Assembly (NCBI GenBank): GCA_934255405.1
Contig: CAKQNT010000011.1
Span: 1-59,673, forward strand
Direction of reading: 5' to 3'
DNA length: 59,673 bases
Origin: an uncultured Alphaproteobacteria bacterium
GTDB taxonomy: Bacteria; Pseudomonadota; Alphaproteobacteria; RF32; CAG-239
The notes beneath the pieces were generated by a model, which saw only the letters and a list, made by a program, of their open reading frames with translations, had not been told where the DNA came from and searched no databases. Below are positions 43,091 through 52,599 of the stretch, piece by piece. Both the position numbers and the translations under genes were made by a program. Within the stretch, counting starts at the first letter, position 1; every line of letters starts with the position of its first letter.

Positions 43091-44686
43091 ATGCTGCGGA
43101 TTAGTAATCTTAAATTTGATATTTCCATTGAACTATCGGCGTTGCCGGAGTTGGTTGCCAAAGCTTTGGGTGCTACGGCAAATTTTAGTTCATTTAAGGT
43201 GGTCAAACGCGCGGTAGATGCCCGCAGCCGCACGCAGGTTTATTTTGTTTATACTATAGATATTGAAACTCCGGAAGAAGATTTAATTTTGCGCCGAAAA
43301 TTGTCTGGGGTTGAAAAGATTATTCCCGAGCCGCCATTGAGCATACCGCGCCTCAAGCCTGCCTGTTTGCGTCCGATTGTGGTTGGCAGCGGTCCGGCCG
43401 GAATGTTTGCGGCTCTGACTTTAGCCAAAGCCGGACAGAAGCCGATTGTCTTGGAACGCGGTTCTGAAGTCTCAGAGCGCCAAAAAGAAGTAAAAAATTT
43501 TTGGACAACCCGCAAGCTTAACCCCGAGAGCAATGTGCAGTTTGGCGAAGGTGGAGCCGGTACGTTTTCTGACGGCAAACTGATGACCGGCATCAAAAAA
43601 GATATTTATACCGCAGAAGTTTTTAATGAATTTGTCGCAGCCGGCGCGCCGGAAGATATTTTGTGGCTGTCCAAACCGCACTTGGGCACCGACAAACTGG
43701 CGCTGATTGTTCGTAATATTCGTGCCAAAATTGAAAAGCTTGGCGGCGAATACCGCTTTAACAATAAGCTGGAAGATATCATTGTTAAAGACGGCAAGCT
43801 CGCCGCTGTTCGCGTGCGCAACGCGGTTGGTGCCCTATATGAACAACCGGCTGATACTCTTATTTTGGCTATCGGGCATAGCGCCCGCGATACGTTTGAA
43901 ATGCTGTTTTTGCACAAATTGCCGATGGAAGCCAAGCCGTTTTCGGTTGGTGTGCGCATTGAGCACCCGCAGAGCCTGATTGACGAGGCGGTTTATCATT
44001 CCTTTGCCGGCAACCCCAAGCTTGGCGCGGCAGACTATAAATTAGCGGTGCATTTGCCAAACGGGCGCTCGGCATACAGCTTTTGTATGTGTCCGGGCGG
44101 CGTGGTTGTTGCCGCCGCATCAGAGAGCGGACATTTGGTAACCAACGGTATGAGTTTTTATGCGCGAGACAAGCAAAATGCCAATTCGGCTCTATTGGTT
44201 GGAGTTGAACCGAGCGATTTTGAAGGTACGCACCCTTTGCGCGGCATGTATTGGCAACGGGGGTTGGAACATCGCGCGTTTATTGAGGGCGGTGGCGACT
44301 ATACTGCTCCGGCACAGTTGGTTGGTGACTTTTTAGCCAAAAAAGCGTCTCAAGAGTTGCAAGATGTTGAGCCAAGCTATTCTTGTGGAGTTCGTCTTAC
44401 AAGCCTTAGTTCGGTTTTGCCAGACTTTGTGATTGATACTTTACGTTTGGGGCTGCCGGAGATGGAGAAACGTCTCAAAGGCTTTGCACATGCCGGCGCC
44501 GTAATGACCGGAGTAGAAACCCGCAGTTCTTCGCCGGTTCGCATGGCGCGAGATGAAAATCATCAAAGTCCGCTAAATGGCTTGTATCCTTGCGGAGAGG
44601 GCGCAGGGTATGCCGGAGGAATTGTTTCTGCCGCCGCCGACGGAATTAAAACCGCCGTCAAAATCATAAATAGCAAAAAAGCCTGA
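43091..44686 (+). CDS. FAD-dependent oxidoreductase (COG2509 family)
   Basis: This 531-residue flavoprotein has an N-terminal domain of about 95 residues, then a Rossmann nucleotide-binding site (PIVVGSGPAGMFAALTLAKAG) and VQFGEGGAGTFSDGKL, and a C-terminal GLYPCGEGAGYAGGIV. It belongs to the COG2509 group of uncharacterised FAD-dependent dehydrogenases. Substrate is unknown. AGGAG lies before the ATG. Its stop lies inside the stem of the following terminator. Confidence 0.87.
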   Translation: MLRISNLKFDISIELSALPELVAKALGATANFSSFKVVKRAVDARSRTQVYFVYTIDIETPEEDLILRRKLSGVEKIIPEPPLSIPRLKPACLRPIVVGSGPAGMFAALTLAKAGQKPIVLERGSEVSERQKEVKNFWTTRKLNPESNVQFGEGGAGTFSDGKLMTGIKKDIYTAEVFNEFVAAGAPEDILWLSKPHLGTDKLALIVRNIRAKIEKLGGEYRFNNKLEDIIVKDGKLAAVRVRNAVGALYEQPADTLILAIGHSARDTFEMLFLHKLPMEAKPFSVGVRIEHPQSLIDEAVYHSFAGNPKLGAADYKLAVHLPNGRSAYSFCMCPGGVVVAAASESGHLVTNGMSFYARDKQNANSALLVGVEPSDFEGTHPLRGMYWQRGLEHRAFIEGGGDYTAPAQLVGDFLAKKASQELQDVEPSYSCGVRLTSLSSVLPDFVIDTLRLGLPEMEKRLKGFAHAGAVMTGVETRSSSPVRMARDENHQSPLNGLYPCGEGAGYAGGIVSAAADGIKTAVKIINSKKA

Positions 44687-44707
44687 AAGTGGGGCTTTCA
44701 GGCTTTT
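44677..44707 (+). terminator. terminator overlapping the stop codon
   Basis: AAAAGCCTGAAAG (44677-44689) pairs with CTTTCAGGCTTTT (44695-44707). The left arm includes the stop codon of the flavoprotein gene. The 239 bases from here to 44925 hold no other recognisable feature. Confidence 0.85.
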
Positions 44708-44925
44708 CGTTTATCTGCAAATCGCTAAAGTTCAAACAAACCGACAATTATTTGGAGTATGATTATGGTTTGCCTCAAAATTCTCAATTTATCAGATAAA
44801 ACTTATATTTTTAAGAATTTGCGAATCTAACTTTTGGCAATATTCTGCAATAATTAGACAAAAATGTCAATAAAGAAAACCGCATAAATTTAGCTTTAGG
44901 GCTTTTATTTATTTAAAACAATGCG

Positions 44926-45435
44926 TTATTCTTGATTAGCGCCAAATTTTTGTCCGGCGCGGATATCATCGCCAAAATCACCGATTTCCTGTTCATGCTC
45001 AACTTCTTCTTTCAGGATTTTCGCCGCCATTTTATAAGTCACATAATCTTTGCCGAAAGTCATATCGCAAATTTTCTGATAGCGGGCAATCGCGCAGCGT
45101 TCTGCCGTTACATTTTGCTTAATCAGATTCATAACATAAGGCTCAACCGGAGCCTCATATCTGCAACCGGCGTGTTTTTTCCAGTCATCAGGGTCAAGCA
45201 ACGGTGTTCCACCCAGTTCTATAATTCGTTCACTGAGCCAGTTTGCGTGTTTTAGTTCTTCCTTGGCGTGTTCTTCAAATTCAGCAATAATCTCTTTGCG
45301 CATCGGTCCCACTGCCACTTGGGCGCCAATCCAATATTGATAATATGCCAGCCACTCTTCAGCAAAAGCAATATTGAGTTCTTTTAATAGTTCTTCTCTA
45401 TCGATTTTTATAATTTTCTGAGCTGTTTCACCCAT
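44926..45435 (-). CDS. ferritin-like / Dps-type iron-binding protein
   Basis: This 169-residue four-helix protein has iron-binding residues of the ferritin-like fold: AEEWLAYYQYW in helix A, EEHAKEELKHA (ExxH) in helix B, and EEVEHEQEIGDF (ExxH) in helix D. It matches a bacterioferritin-related group of cytoplasmic ferritin-like proteins. It may store iron or protect against peroxide. Divergent with rpe; a ribosome-binding site (AGGAG) is near the ATG. No Fur box was found by eye. Confidence 0.8.
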   Translation of the reverse strand: MGETAQKIIKIDREELLKELNIAFAEEWLAYYQYWIGAQVAVGPMRKEIIAEFEEHAKEELKHANWLSERIIELGGTPLLDPDDWKKHAGCRYEAPVEPYVMNLIKQNVTAERCAIARYQKICDMTFGKDYVTYKMAAKILKEEVEHEQEIGDFGDDIRAGQKFGANQE

Positions 45436-45571
45436 AGCAAATCTCCTTTGGTTAATGTTTTAAGACTAAGGCTCAGATAATCATTAATCTTCAAAAAACA
45501 AGCCGAAAGTTTACCGACTTTTAAAGTTATCAGTTTATTATCGCTCATTATATCATTTGAGGAGAATTTTT

Positions 45572-46207
45572 ATGGTTAAGATTGCTCCAAGCCTGTTGTC
45601 GGCAGATTTTGCTCATCTGGCAGAAGAGATTAAGCGTTTGGATGCCGCCGGTGCAGATTGGCTGCATCTTGATGTTATGGACGGCTGCTTTGTTCCCAAT
45701 ATTACATTCGGCTCCGGTTTAATCAAAGCCTTGCGCCCTTTGAGCAAAACGGTTTTTGACGTTCATTTGATGATTCAGAACCCCGATGATAAGGTAAACT
45801 GGTTTGCCGCTGCCGGTGCCGATATTATAACAATCCATGCTGAAGCCTGCCGCAATCTGCCTCAAACCCTAAGACAAATAAGAGCCTTGGGGTGCCAAGC
45901 CGGTATATCTCTAAAACCGGAAACCCCCGCAGATGTTTTAAGCGAGGTGCTGGATTTGGTAGACGTGGTTTTGGTTATGAGTGTCAACCCTGGGTTTGGC
46001 GGACAAAAATTTATGCCCGAGCAGTTGGTAAAAATTGCTCAAATCAAAAAACTGATTGGTAATCGCAATATAGTAATAGAAGTTGATGGTGGTATTAACC
46101 CGCAAACTGCCGCGCAGGCTAAAGAATACGGCGCAGATGTTTTGGTTGCCGGCACGGCTGTTTTTGCCAACGGAGAATATGCCAAAAATATTCAGGCTTT
46201 GCGCTAA
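45572..46207 (+). CDS. rpe: ribulose-phosphate 3-epimerase
   Basis: This 211-residue TIM-barrel enzyme links ribulose-5-phosphate and xylulose-5-phosphate. It shows PSLLSADF, LHLDVMDGCFVPN, SVNPGFGGQKF and VDGGIN motifs. ATG 45572 has GAGGAG upstream; an in-frame TTG five codons earlier is not supported. It works with the nearby transketolase. A PhoB-like gene follows after 16 bases. Confidence 0.96.
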   Translation: MVKIAPSLLSADFAHLAEEIKRLDAAGADWLHLDVMDGCFVPNITFGSGLIKALRPLSKTVFDVHLMIQNPDDKVNWFAAAGADIITIHAEACRNLPQTLRQIRALGCQAGISLKPETPADVLSEVLDLVDVVLVMSVNPGFGGQKFMPEQLVKIAQIKKLIGNRNIVIEVDGGINPQTAAQAKEYGADVLVAGTAVFANGEYAKNIQALR

Positions 46208-46223
46208 TTAAAGGAGAATCAAT

Positions 46224-46934
46224 ATGCAACACTTGATTATGGTGATTGAAGATGAAGAGGCGCTGGCTCTAATGTTGCGCTACAATCTGGAAAAAGAGGG
46301 GTATCTGGTTGCGGTGGAAAGTCGCGGCTCCAAGGCAATCGCCGAGATAGAAAAAAATCATCCTTCGGTTATTCTGCTGGATTGGATGTTGCCGGAAATG
46401 TCCGGGGTGGAGATTTGTAAATTATTGCGTTCCAAGCCGGATATTAAAAATATTCCGGTGATTATGCTCACCGCCAAAGGAGAGGAAGAAGACAAAATTA
46501 AGGGTTTAAGCGCTGGCGCCGATGACTATGTAACCAAACCGTTTTCTATTCCTGAACTTATGGCTAGGGTTAAAAGCCAGTTGCGCCGCGCTCCTGAGCC
46601 GCATACCGAAAAAGAACTGGTTTTTGAAGATATCCGTATGGATTTAGTGGAGAAAAAAGTTTTTCGCGGAGAGAATTATATTCACTTAGGACCAACGGAA
46701 TTTCGTCTGCTGAAAATGCTTATGGAAACCCCGGGAAAAGTTTTTTCGCGCGAATTTTTGCTCAAAAACGTATGGGGCGACAATATTTATGTCGAATCTC
46801 GCACGGTTGACGTCCATATTCGCCGCTTGCGCAAATCCCTAAATGAGTTTGGTGCTGATTATATCCGCACCGTGCGCGCTACCGGATATTCCATCGACAT
46901 CAATCCGCTCTCTGATGAGGAAACCACGGAATAA
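46224..46934 (+). CDS. PhoB-type response regulator
   Basis: This 236-residue regulator has a receiver domain (phosphoryl acceptor Asp53 in LLDWMLP, plus the conserved acidic pair and Lys in TKPF) and an OmpR-type winged-helix DNA-binding domain (about 130-230). Sequence is closest to PhoB, the phosphate-starvation regulator, but no partner kinase such as PhoR or phosphate genes are nearby, so the stimulus is not shown. GGAG lies before the ATG. It follows rpe by 16 bases. Confidence 0.85.
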   Translation: MQHLIMVIEDEEALALMLRYNLEKEGYLVAVESRGSKAIAEIEKNHPSVILLDWMLPEMSGVEICKLLRSKPDIKNIPVIMLTAKGEEEDKIKGLSAGADDYVTKPFSIPELMARVKSQLRRAPEPHTEKELVFEDIRMDLVEKKVFRGENYIHLGPTEFRLLKMLMETPGKVFSREFLLKNVWGDNIYVESRTVDVHIRRLRKSLNEFGADYIRTVRATGYSIDINPLSDEETTE

Positions 46935-46994
46935 AAAAATCTTGCTTTGTATGCAGATTTAGGGCATTATCCTTGCCAACAGAAAGGATAACAG

Positions 46995-48119
46995 ATGTCG
47001 CTTAAATTTGAGATTTTAACTCGTCAGGGCAAAGCTCGCCGCGGACAATTGCATACCAAACACGGAATTATAAATACTCCGGCGTTTATGCCGGTTGGCA
47101 CCTGCGCCACAGTCAAGGCGATGATGCCGGAATCCGTTGCCGCCACCGGTGCGGAGATTCTACTCGGAAATACCTATCACCTGATGCTTCGCCCAGGGGC
47201 AGATTTGGTGCAAAAAATGGGCGGTTTGCACAAGTTTATGAATTGGAATAAACCGATTTTAACCGATTCCGGCGGTTTTCAGGTAATGAGCTTGTCCGGT
47301 CTGCGCAAACTCACCGAAGAGGGGGTGGCTTTCTCTTCCCACGTTGATGGCAAAAAGTTTTTCCTTTCTCCGGAGGAATCTATCAAAATTCAGCACAAAC
47401 TGGATTCCAATATTACCATGTGTATGGATGAATGTGTAAAGCTTCCCGCTTCCTACGATGTTGTAAAAAAGTCGGTTGAAATGTCCATGCGCTGGGCGGC
47501 ACGCAGCCGCGCCGCCTTCACAGATCGTGACGGCTATGGTATTTTTGGCATTCAACAGGGCGGCGATTATGAAGATTTGCGTGCCTTCTCGGCAGAAAAG
47601 CTCAAAGCTATAGGGTTTGATGGTTACGCCATCGGCGGTTTGGCGGTAGGCGAGGGGCAGGAGACTATGTTTAAGGTTTTGGACTATGCTCCGGGAATGT
47701 TGCCTGATGACAAACCGCGTTACCTTATGGGCGTGGGGCGTCCTGATGATATTGTCGGGGCGGTTTTGCGCGGTGTAGATATGTTCGATTGCGTAATGCC
47801 AACTCGTTCCGGTCGCACTTCTCAGGCCTTCACTGCCCGCGGCACGGTAAATATCCGCAATGCCCGCCATCGTGAAGACCCCCGCCCGCTTGAGGCTGAG
47901 TGTGATTGTCCGTTGTGCCGCAACTATTCGCGCGCCTATATCCACCACTTGCAAAAATGTAACGAGGTATTGGCTGTAATGCTGCTAAGCTGGCACAATA
48001 TTCGTTATTACCAGCGCCTGATGCAAGGCTTGCGTACAGCTATAGAGCAAGGCAAATTAGAAGAATTTGCCGCGGATTTTTATGCCAAACAAGCCATGGG
48101 TGATATTGAGGAGATTTAG
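46995..48119 (+). CDS. tgt: queuine tRNA-ribosyltransferase
   Basis: This 374-residue enzyme exchanges guanine 34 for a queuosine precursor in tRNAs with GUN anticodons. It has the DSGGFQV catalytic Asp, the GGLAVGEGQ loop, and the C-terminal zinc motif CDCPLC with a later His. Length is typical. AAAGGA lies before the ATG. The LOG-family gene follows after two bases. Confidence 0.96.
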   Translation: MSLKFEILTRQGKARRGQLHTKHGIINTPAFMPVGTCATVKAMMPESVAATGAEILLGNTYHLMLRPGADLVQKMGGLHKFMNWNKPILTDSGGFQVMSLSGLRKLTEEGVAFSSHVDGKKFFLSPEESIKIQHKLDSNITMCMDECVKLPASYDVVKKSVEMSMRWAARSRAAFTDRDGYGIFGIQQGGDYEDLRAFSAEKLKAIGFDGYAIGGLAVGEGQETMFKVLDYAPGMLPDDKPRYLMGVGRPDDIVGAVLRGVDMFDCVMPTRSGRTSQAFTARGTVNIRNARHREDPRPLEAECDCPLCRNYSRAYIHHLQKCNEVLAVMLLSWHNIRYYQRLMQGLRTAIEQGKLEEFAADFYAKQAMGDIEEI

Positions 48120-48121
48120 TC

Positions 48122-49045
48122 ATGGCTGAAGATGGATGTAATATTGCCCCCAAAAATATGCGGGTCTGCGTTTCTGGTGGACATCATGAAGGTAGCGATC
48201 CGGCATACGTCGAAGAATGCTATAAACTGGGCGCCAAAATTGCCAAGATGGGTTTTCGTCTGGATTATGGATTTTCTAATTCCGGCGTAATGGGCGCCGT
48301 TGCCCGTGGCGTTTTGGACAATTGGAAAGAGCGTCAGGAAAAATATTATGGCGATGTTACCCCGATTGTCGGTGTCACTACTAAAGAATATTATGAGCTT
48401 TATGAAAAAGACGAGTTCTTGCAACAGATTAGCGAAGTCGTGCTTGAAGACACGCTGGAAAACCGCAAAATCCGCCTTTTGGAAGCAGATATTGTCGTGT
48501 TTGCCCCCGGAGGTGTTGGCACCCTTGATGAGTTGGCTTACGACTGCGTGGCCATGCAGGATGGATTCCTCAAGGTCAAACCATTTATCATTTATAATAT
48601 TGACGGCTTTTTCTACCATATTTTGGAATTTCTTAAATCTATTGCCGCCACCGGTTTTGCCGCTCCGGTGCCGTTCATTGTGGTAGATGACAGCGAGGAG
48701 CTGGAGATTGCGTTCCGTCTGCTCAAGTTGCGCTATAATGAATGCGCCGATGGCAAAGAAGCCTATGCTCATGCTCGCCAGTTGGCGTATGAACTGCCTT
48801 ATTTTATCAAAAAGAAAACCGATAGCAGTGTGCACGTAGAAGATATTATTGCCGATATGGATAATATTGCCCGCAACGGCACCGCAGAACAGCAGTCCGC
48901 GCTAAAAAATGAAATTGAACAGGCGTATCTTGAAAAAGAAATTGAGCGTATGTACGACCGCTTGGCCAAAACCGGACGCGATACAGCAGTGGTCAGCGAC
49001 AAGCTCACTCGCCTCAAAAAACGTCGTAAATTAAATAAATTTTAA
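48122..49045 (+). CDS. LOG-family (lysine decarboxylase-like) protein
   Basis: This 307-residue protein has a Rossmann core with the signature APGGVGTLDEL (PGGxGTxxE), SNSGVMGAVARG and a C-terminal helical extension rich in charged residues (about 210-307). LOG proteins release cytokinin-like bases or other ribosyl products from nucleotide monophosphates; the bacterial role is often unclear. It begins two bases after tgt, so both share a transcript. The extension is longer than in small LOG proteins. Confidence 0.8.
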   Translation: MAEDGCNIAPKNMRVCVSGGHHEGSDPAYVEECYKLGAKIAKMGFRLDYGFSNSGVMGAVARGVLDNWKERQEKYYGDVTPIVGVTTKEYYELYEKDEFLQQISEVVLEDTLENRKIRLLEADIVVFAPGGVGTLDELAYDCVAMQDGFLKVKPFIIYNIDGFFYHILEFLKSIAATGFAAPVPFIVVDDSEELEIAFRLLKLRYNECADGKEAYAHARQLAYELPYFIKKKTDSSVHVEDIIADMDNIARNGTAEQQSALKNEIEQAYLEKEIERMYDRLAKTGRDTAVVSDKLTRLKKRRKLNKF

Positions 49046-49057
49046 GCCGCTTATTCT

Positions 49058-49091
49058 AAAATCCGCCTATAATACATACAAGGCGGATTTT
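49058..49091 (+). terminator. terminator after the LOG gene
   Basis: AAAATCCGCCT (49058-49068) pairs with AGGCGGATTTT (49081-49091) around a 12-base loop and is followed by T. Confidence 0.8.
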
Positions 49092-49121
49092 TTGTGCCAT
49101 GCGCTAAAAGGGATAACAAAA

Positions 49122-50348
49122 ATGTTAAATATCATTTGGGCGGGATTTTTTATTGTGGCTTTTGCCTTTGCCGCCGTAGACTCTTTTTATTTTGGCAATT
49201 CGGCAATTTGGGCGGGTATGGTCGGCGCAACATTTGAATCTGCCAAAACCGCTTTTTCAGTCAGCATAAATCTTACCGGCATTTTGTGTTTGTGGCTGGG
49301 ACTTTTGAAGATTGCGCAGGCCTCCGGTCTTACTGAGCTTTTGGCCAAAGCACTGCGCCCGTTGTTTGCCAAACTTATGCCTGATGTTCCTTCCGATAGT
49401 CCGGCGTTGGGCTCTATAGTGATGAATATTGCCGCCAATATGCTGGGGCTTGACAACGCCGCCACTCCGATGGGGCTCAAAGCTATGGAGCAGTTACAAG
49501 TCCTAAACCCTCATAAAGATACTGCTTCTAACGCTCAAGTTTTATTTATGGTGCTGAATGCCTCTGCGGTTACGGTTATTCCGATTACCATTTTGATGTA
49601 TCGTGCCGAACTCGGTTCTGCCAATCCGGCGGCAGTGTTTTTGCCGATTTTGCTCGCCACATCAGCCTCCACACTGGCCGGATTTTTGAGTGTGGCTTGG
49701 GCTCAAAAGCTTAATATCTTTAATCGGGTTGTTGGTGGATATCTACTTGGTTTTGCTTGCCTTATTGGGATTATGTGCTGGAGTTTTGCGGTTTTGCCGC
49801 CGGAAAACCGCCTCAACGCCGCGTCAGCCTTTGGCAATTTTATCCTCTATGCGGTAATAGTTTTGTTTTTAATCTGTGGATTGCTAAAAAAGGTTAATGT
49901 TTACGACACTTTTATTGAGGGCGCCAAAGAGGGATTCTCAATTGCCGTAAAAATTATTCCCTATCTGGTTGCAATGCTGGTGGCAATCTCAGCGCTCCGT
50001 TCCTCCGGTTGTTTGGACTGCATAGTTGGCGGTTTTGCATGGCTGTTTAATCAGTTGGGAATAGACACCGAGTTTGTTGGCGCTTTGCCAACCGCTATAA
50101 TGAAACCTTTGTCCGGCAGCGGTGCTCGGGCGATGATGATAGAAACTATGCAAAACTATGGCGCCGATAGTTTTCAGGGGTTTGTAGCCTCGGTTGTGCA
50201 GGGTTCCACCGAAACAACGTTTTATGTTCTGGCTGTATATTTTGGTGCTGTTGGTATTTCTAAAGTAGGCGCAGCTTTGCCTTGCGCTTTGTTTGCAGAT
50301 TTGGTCGGAATTTTCACTGCAATTTGTGTTTCTTATATCTTTTATTAA
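49122..50348 (+). CDS. fused SpmA-SpmB-like nucleoside-recognition membrane protein
   Basis: This 408-residue protein has about ten membrane helices and two Gate-like halves. The first half (residues 1-205) has NIAANMLGLDNAATPMG, typical of SpmA, and the second (about 215-405) has PTAIMKPLSGSGARAMM and STETTFYVLAVYFGAVG, typical of SpmB. In spore formers the two are separate and needed for spore core dehydration; here they are fused in a Gram-negative non-sporeformer, where the function is unknown. ATG 49122 was used; an in-frame ATG ten codons earlier overlaps the terminator region. Confidence 0.85.
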   Translation: MLNIIWAGFFIVAFAFAAVDSFYFGNSAIWAGMVGATFESAKTAFSVSINLTGILCLWLGLLKIAQASGLTELLAKALRPLFAKLMPDVPSDSPALGSIVMNIAANMLGLDNAATPMGLKAMEQLQVLNPHKDTASNAQVLFMVLNASAVTVIPITILMYRAELGSANPAAVFLPILLATSASTLAGFLSVAWAQKLNIFNRVVGGYLLGFACLIGIMCWSFAVLPPENRLNAASAFGNFILYAVIVLFLICGLLKKVNVYDTFIEGAKEGFSIAVKIIPYLVAMLVAISALRSSGCLDCIVGGFAWLFNQLGIDTEFVGALPTAIMKPLSGSGARAMMIETMQNYGADSFQGFVASVVQGSTETTFYVLAVYFGAVGISKVGAALPCALFADLVGIFTAICVSYIFY

Positions 50349-50372
50349 CCAAGATATGATAGGGTCAATATT

Positions 50373-50819
50373 ATGAGAGCTTTATTACAAAGAGTAAAAA
50401 ACGCAAGTGTAACCGTAGATGGTAAATTGGTTTCTTCCATAGATGCCGGATTGTTGGTCTTGCTTGGCGTGCAAAAGGGTGATACCGGACAAGAGGCCGA
50501 ATATTTGGCGCGCAAAACTGCAGACTTACGCATTTTTGAAGACAGCGCCGGCAAAATGAATTTGTCGGTTAAGGATATCGGCGGACAAGTGCTGGTTGTT
50601 TCTCAGTTTACTTTAGCCGGCGATACCAGCCGCGGCAACCGCCCCGGTTTTGAAACCGCCGCTCGTCCCGAAGACGCCAACCCGCTGTATCAGTATTATT
50701 GCCGCTGCCTGCAAGAGCATGGATTGCCCGTTGCTACCGGAATTTTTCAGGCCGATATGCAGGTTGCGCTTATCAATGACGGACCGGTTACTTTTATGTT
50801 AGAAAAAACAAGCAAGTGA
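50373..50819 (+). CDS. dtd: D-aminoacyl-tRNA deacylase
   Basis: This 148-residue enzyme removes D-amino acids from mischarged tRNAs. It has the two signature motifs SQFTL and NDGPVTF, which form the active site in this dimeric family. Length is standard. It is preceded by the SpmAB fusion gene and followed by a gene starting nine bases after the stop. Confidence 0.96.
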   Translation: MRALLQRVKNASVTVDGKLVSSIDAGLLVLLGVQKGDTGQEAEYLARKTADLRIFEDSAGKMNLSVKDIGGQVLVVSQFTLAGDTSRGNRPGFETAARPEDANPLYQYYCRCLQEHGLPVATGIFQADMQVALINDGPVTFMLEKTSK

Positions 50820-50827
50820 GGTGGATT

Positions 50828-51598
50828 ATGGACACAACCGAAAATTCTTCCGTATTTGAAGATTTGCTGTATGAGATGTTTGCTTTGCCATTCAGCCGCA
50901 GTACAGACATCGCGGCATTGGAGCTGAAAGTCTATGCTGAACTGCAAAAGAAGCCAGCCGATATTTGCGGGCTGATTGCCCTTATGTTTGTTTCCATCAT
51001 GAGCGGCAACCGCAACAAGGCCAAAGAGCTTGCTTATAAAATATGGGAAATCGGCGGCGAGTTGCCCAAATTTTTTGAACTTATTTACATAGAAAACCTT
51101 TTGAGCCTCGGGTTGTTGGATATGGCAACAATTTTGCTCAAGCCGCGTTTTGAGCAGTTGCGGGAAAATATAGAAGATTTTTATCCGGTTCTGAGCAAGT
51201 TTGCGGTTATGACCGGTAATATCGGATTGCTTGACCGGCTTCAGGCTTTTCCTGAGGCATCGGCCGATGACCGGCTTCTGTTTGATTTTGCCGATATATA
51301 CAAAGAGGCCGGTTGTCAGGCGCAGTTCAAAGATATCCAAAAATTATTGCTGGAGCACTCTGGAGATTACCTCAATGCCTATGAATACAACCTGTACGAT
51401 GATCGCGGCTTTGCCGAACTGGAAATTGTGCTTTATGCCGGATTTGATGACGTGTTCTGCCTGAAAATGCAGTCTGATATCGAAAATAAAATAGAGGCTT
51501 ATTGGCGCTCAATCGGCAAACCCCGTCTATACAATCACTCGGTTTCGGTGCGCAATATTCGTCAGCACGAAAGCTGGCTTGCCGAAGACGAGGGCTAA
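50828..51598 (+). CDS. helical protein of unknown function
   Basis: This 256-residue protein is predicted to be almost wholly helical with TPR-like repeats and many acidic residues. It has no signal peptide or membrane helix. ATG 50828 has GAGG about six bases upstream; a GTG at 50816, overlapping the dtd stop, would add four residues. It ends in opposite orientation to the next gene, whose stop codon overlaps its stop by three bases. No family is recognised. Confidence 0.6.
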   Translation: MDTTENSSVFEDLLYEMFALPFSRSTDIAALELKVYAELQKKPADICGLIALMFVSIMSGNRNKAKELAYKIWEIGGELPKFFELIYIENLLSLGLLDMATILLKPRFEQLRENIEDFYPVLSKFAVMTGNIGLLDRLQAFPEASADDRLLFDFADIYKEAGCQAQFKDIQKLLLEHSGDYLNAYEYNLYDDRGFAELEIVLYAGFDDVFCLKMQSDIENKIEAYWRSIGKPRLYNHSVSVRNIRQHESWLAEDEG

Positions 51599-52599
51599 TT
51601 TTCCGGCGGTGTAATTATTGAACCGGGGATATAGCTTTCAGGCTTGGTCTTAATCTTGGCCTTAATCTTGGGCAGAATTTGTCCGGCCGCTTTGCGCAAA
51701 AGTTTTTTCAGCAAAGATACTGCTACGCTTTGCTCATTTTCCGTGCTCTCAAACAGCATAAAGCGATTCTGGTGCTCCGTCAGGGTTGAGGAGTCTGTTG
51801 TTCTTATCAGCTCCAGCGCCACCACCATCTGCATACGGTTGGTTTGTTTATTAATAGGATCTACCTTGGCGCGCAGCACTTTGGTCTTAATAATGTAGTC
51901 CGCGTCACTCAAACTGTTGGTGATAGCCAATTGGCGATTCTCTTCTATCGGCGCTGCAATATCCTCCCGAAAAGCATTAGTGTCAGTGTTGTTATAAAAT
52001 TTTGTTTTTTCTATAAATACTTTGGTTTTTCCGTTGTCAACCTTAGGGGCGGCAATCGGCGCCGCCGGCTTTTCTTCGGCTAATGTATTTTCAACCGCAA
52101 TATCCTGACTGATTTTAATTTCCGGTTTGGGTGGCATTCCGGTAGGTGAGGGCTCGGTCAAGGCCGCTTTTTCTATTGTTAGGCTATCTGGATATTGCGC
52201 CTCGCGTTCTGCTGCCATTTTTTGTGCCGCAGCTTCAATGTTCTGAGGGCTCAAATATGCGGTTACTTCAACGCAGACCTGTTTGTCATTATGCTGCAAA
52301 GTGCGCACGGCCATATCTTCAAGGTAATTATCAACCAGCGTATATACCAAAACTTTGTAGTCATGGGCATCATATTTGCTGTGATAATCGCTCAGCTCGT
52401 TCATGTTTTCCAACGCGTCAAACGCCGCCTTATCCGCCGCCCGCATTCTTGCGGCAGAGTTGCTCTCGCCATAGCGCAAAGGTTCACAGGCTGTGGCATA
52501 AATTGCCCGAATTCCATCGTCATAATCATCAGCCGTTTCAATTGCCAAAGCCGGCAGGCTGAATAAACACAATGCCAATGTCAAAAATAGTTTACGCAT
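51595..52599 (-). CDS. periplasmic protein, FlgT/LPP20-like, partner of LpoB-like gene
   Basis: This 334-residue protein has a cleavable signal peptide (MRKLFLTLALCLFSLPALA) and an N-terminal domain that resembles the FlgT/LPP20 group (AADKAAFDALENMNELSDY and KQVCVEVTAYLS), a Pro-rich linker, and a C-terminal domain of about 130 residues (from KVFIEKTKFYN). Its ATG overlaps the TAA of the LpoB-like gene upstream by one base, so the two are co-translated and may form one complex. Function is inferred only from context. Confidence 0.6.
   Translation of the reverse strand: MRKLFLTLALCLFSLPALAIETADDYDDGIRAIYATACEPLRYGESNSAARMRAADKAAFDALENMNELSDYHSKYDAHDYKVLVYTLVDNYLEDMAVRTLQHNDKQVCVEVTAYLSPQNIEAAAQKMAAEREAQYPDSLTIEKAALTEPSPTGMPPKPEIKISQDIAVENTLAEEKPAAPIAAPKVDNGKTKVFIEKTKFYNNTDTNAFREDIAAPIEENRQLAITNSLSDADYIIKTKVLRAKVDPINKQTNRMQMVVALELIRTTDSSTLTEHQNRFMLFESTENEQSVAVSLLKKLLRKAAGQILPKIKAKIKTKPESYIPGSIITPPEN

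Noticed and set aside
44740..44830. A 23-codon frame in the gap after the flavoprotein gene
   Set aside because: Weak start context, no similarity, and too short to support.
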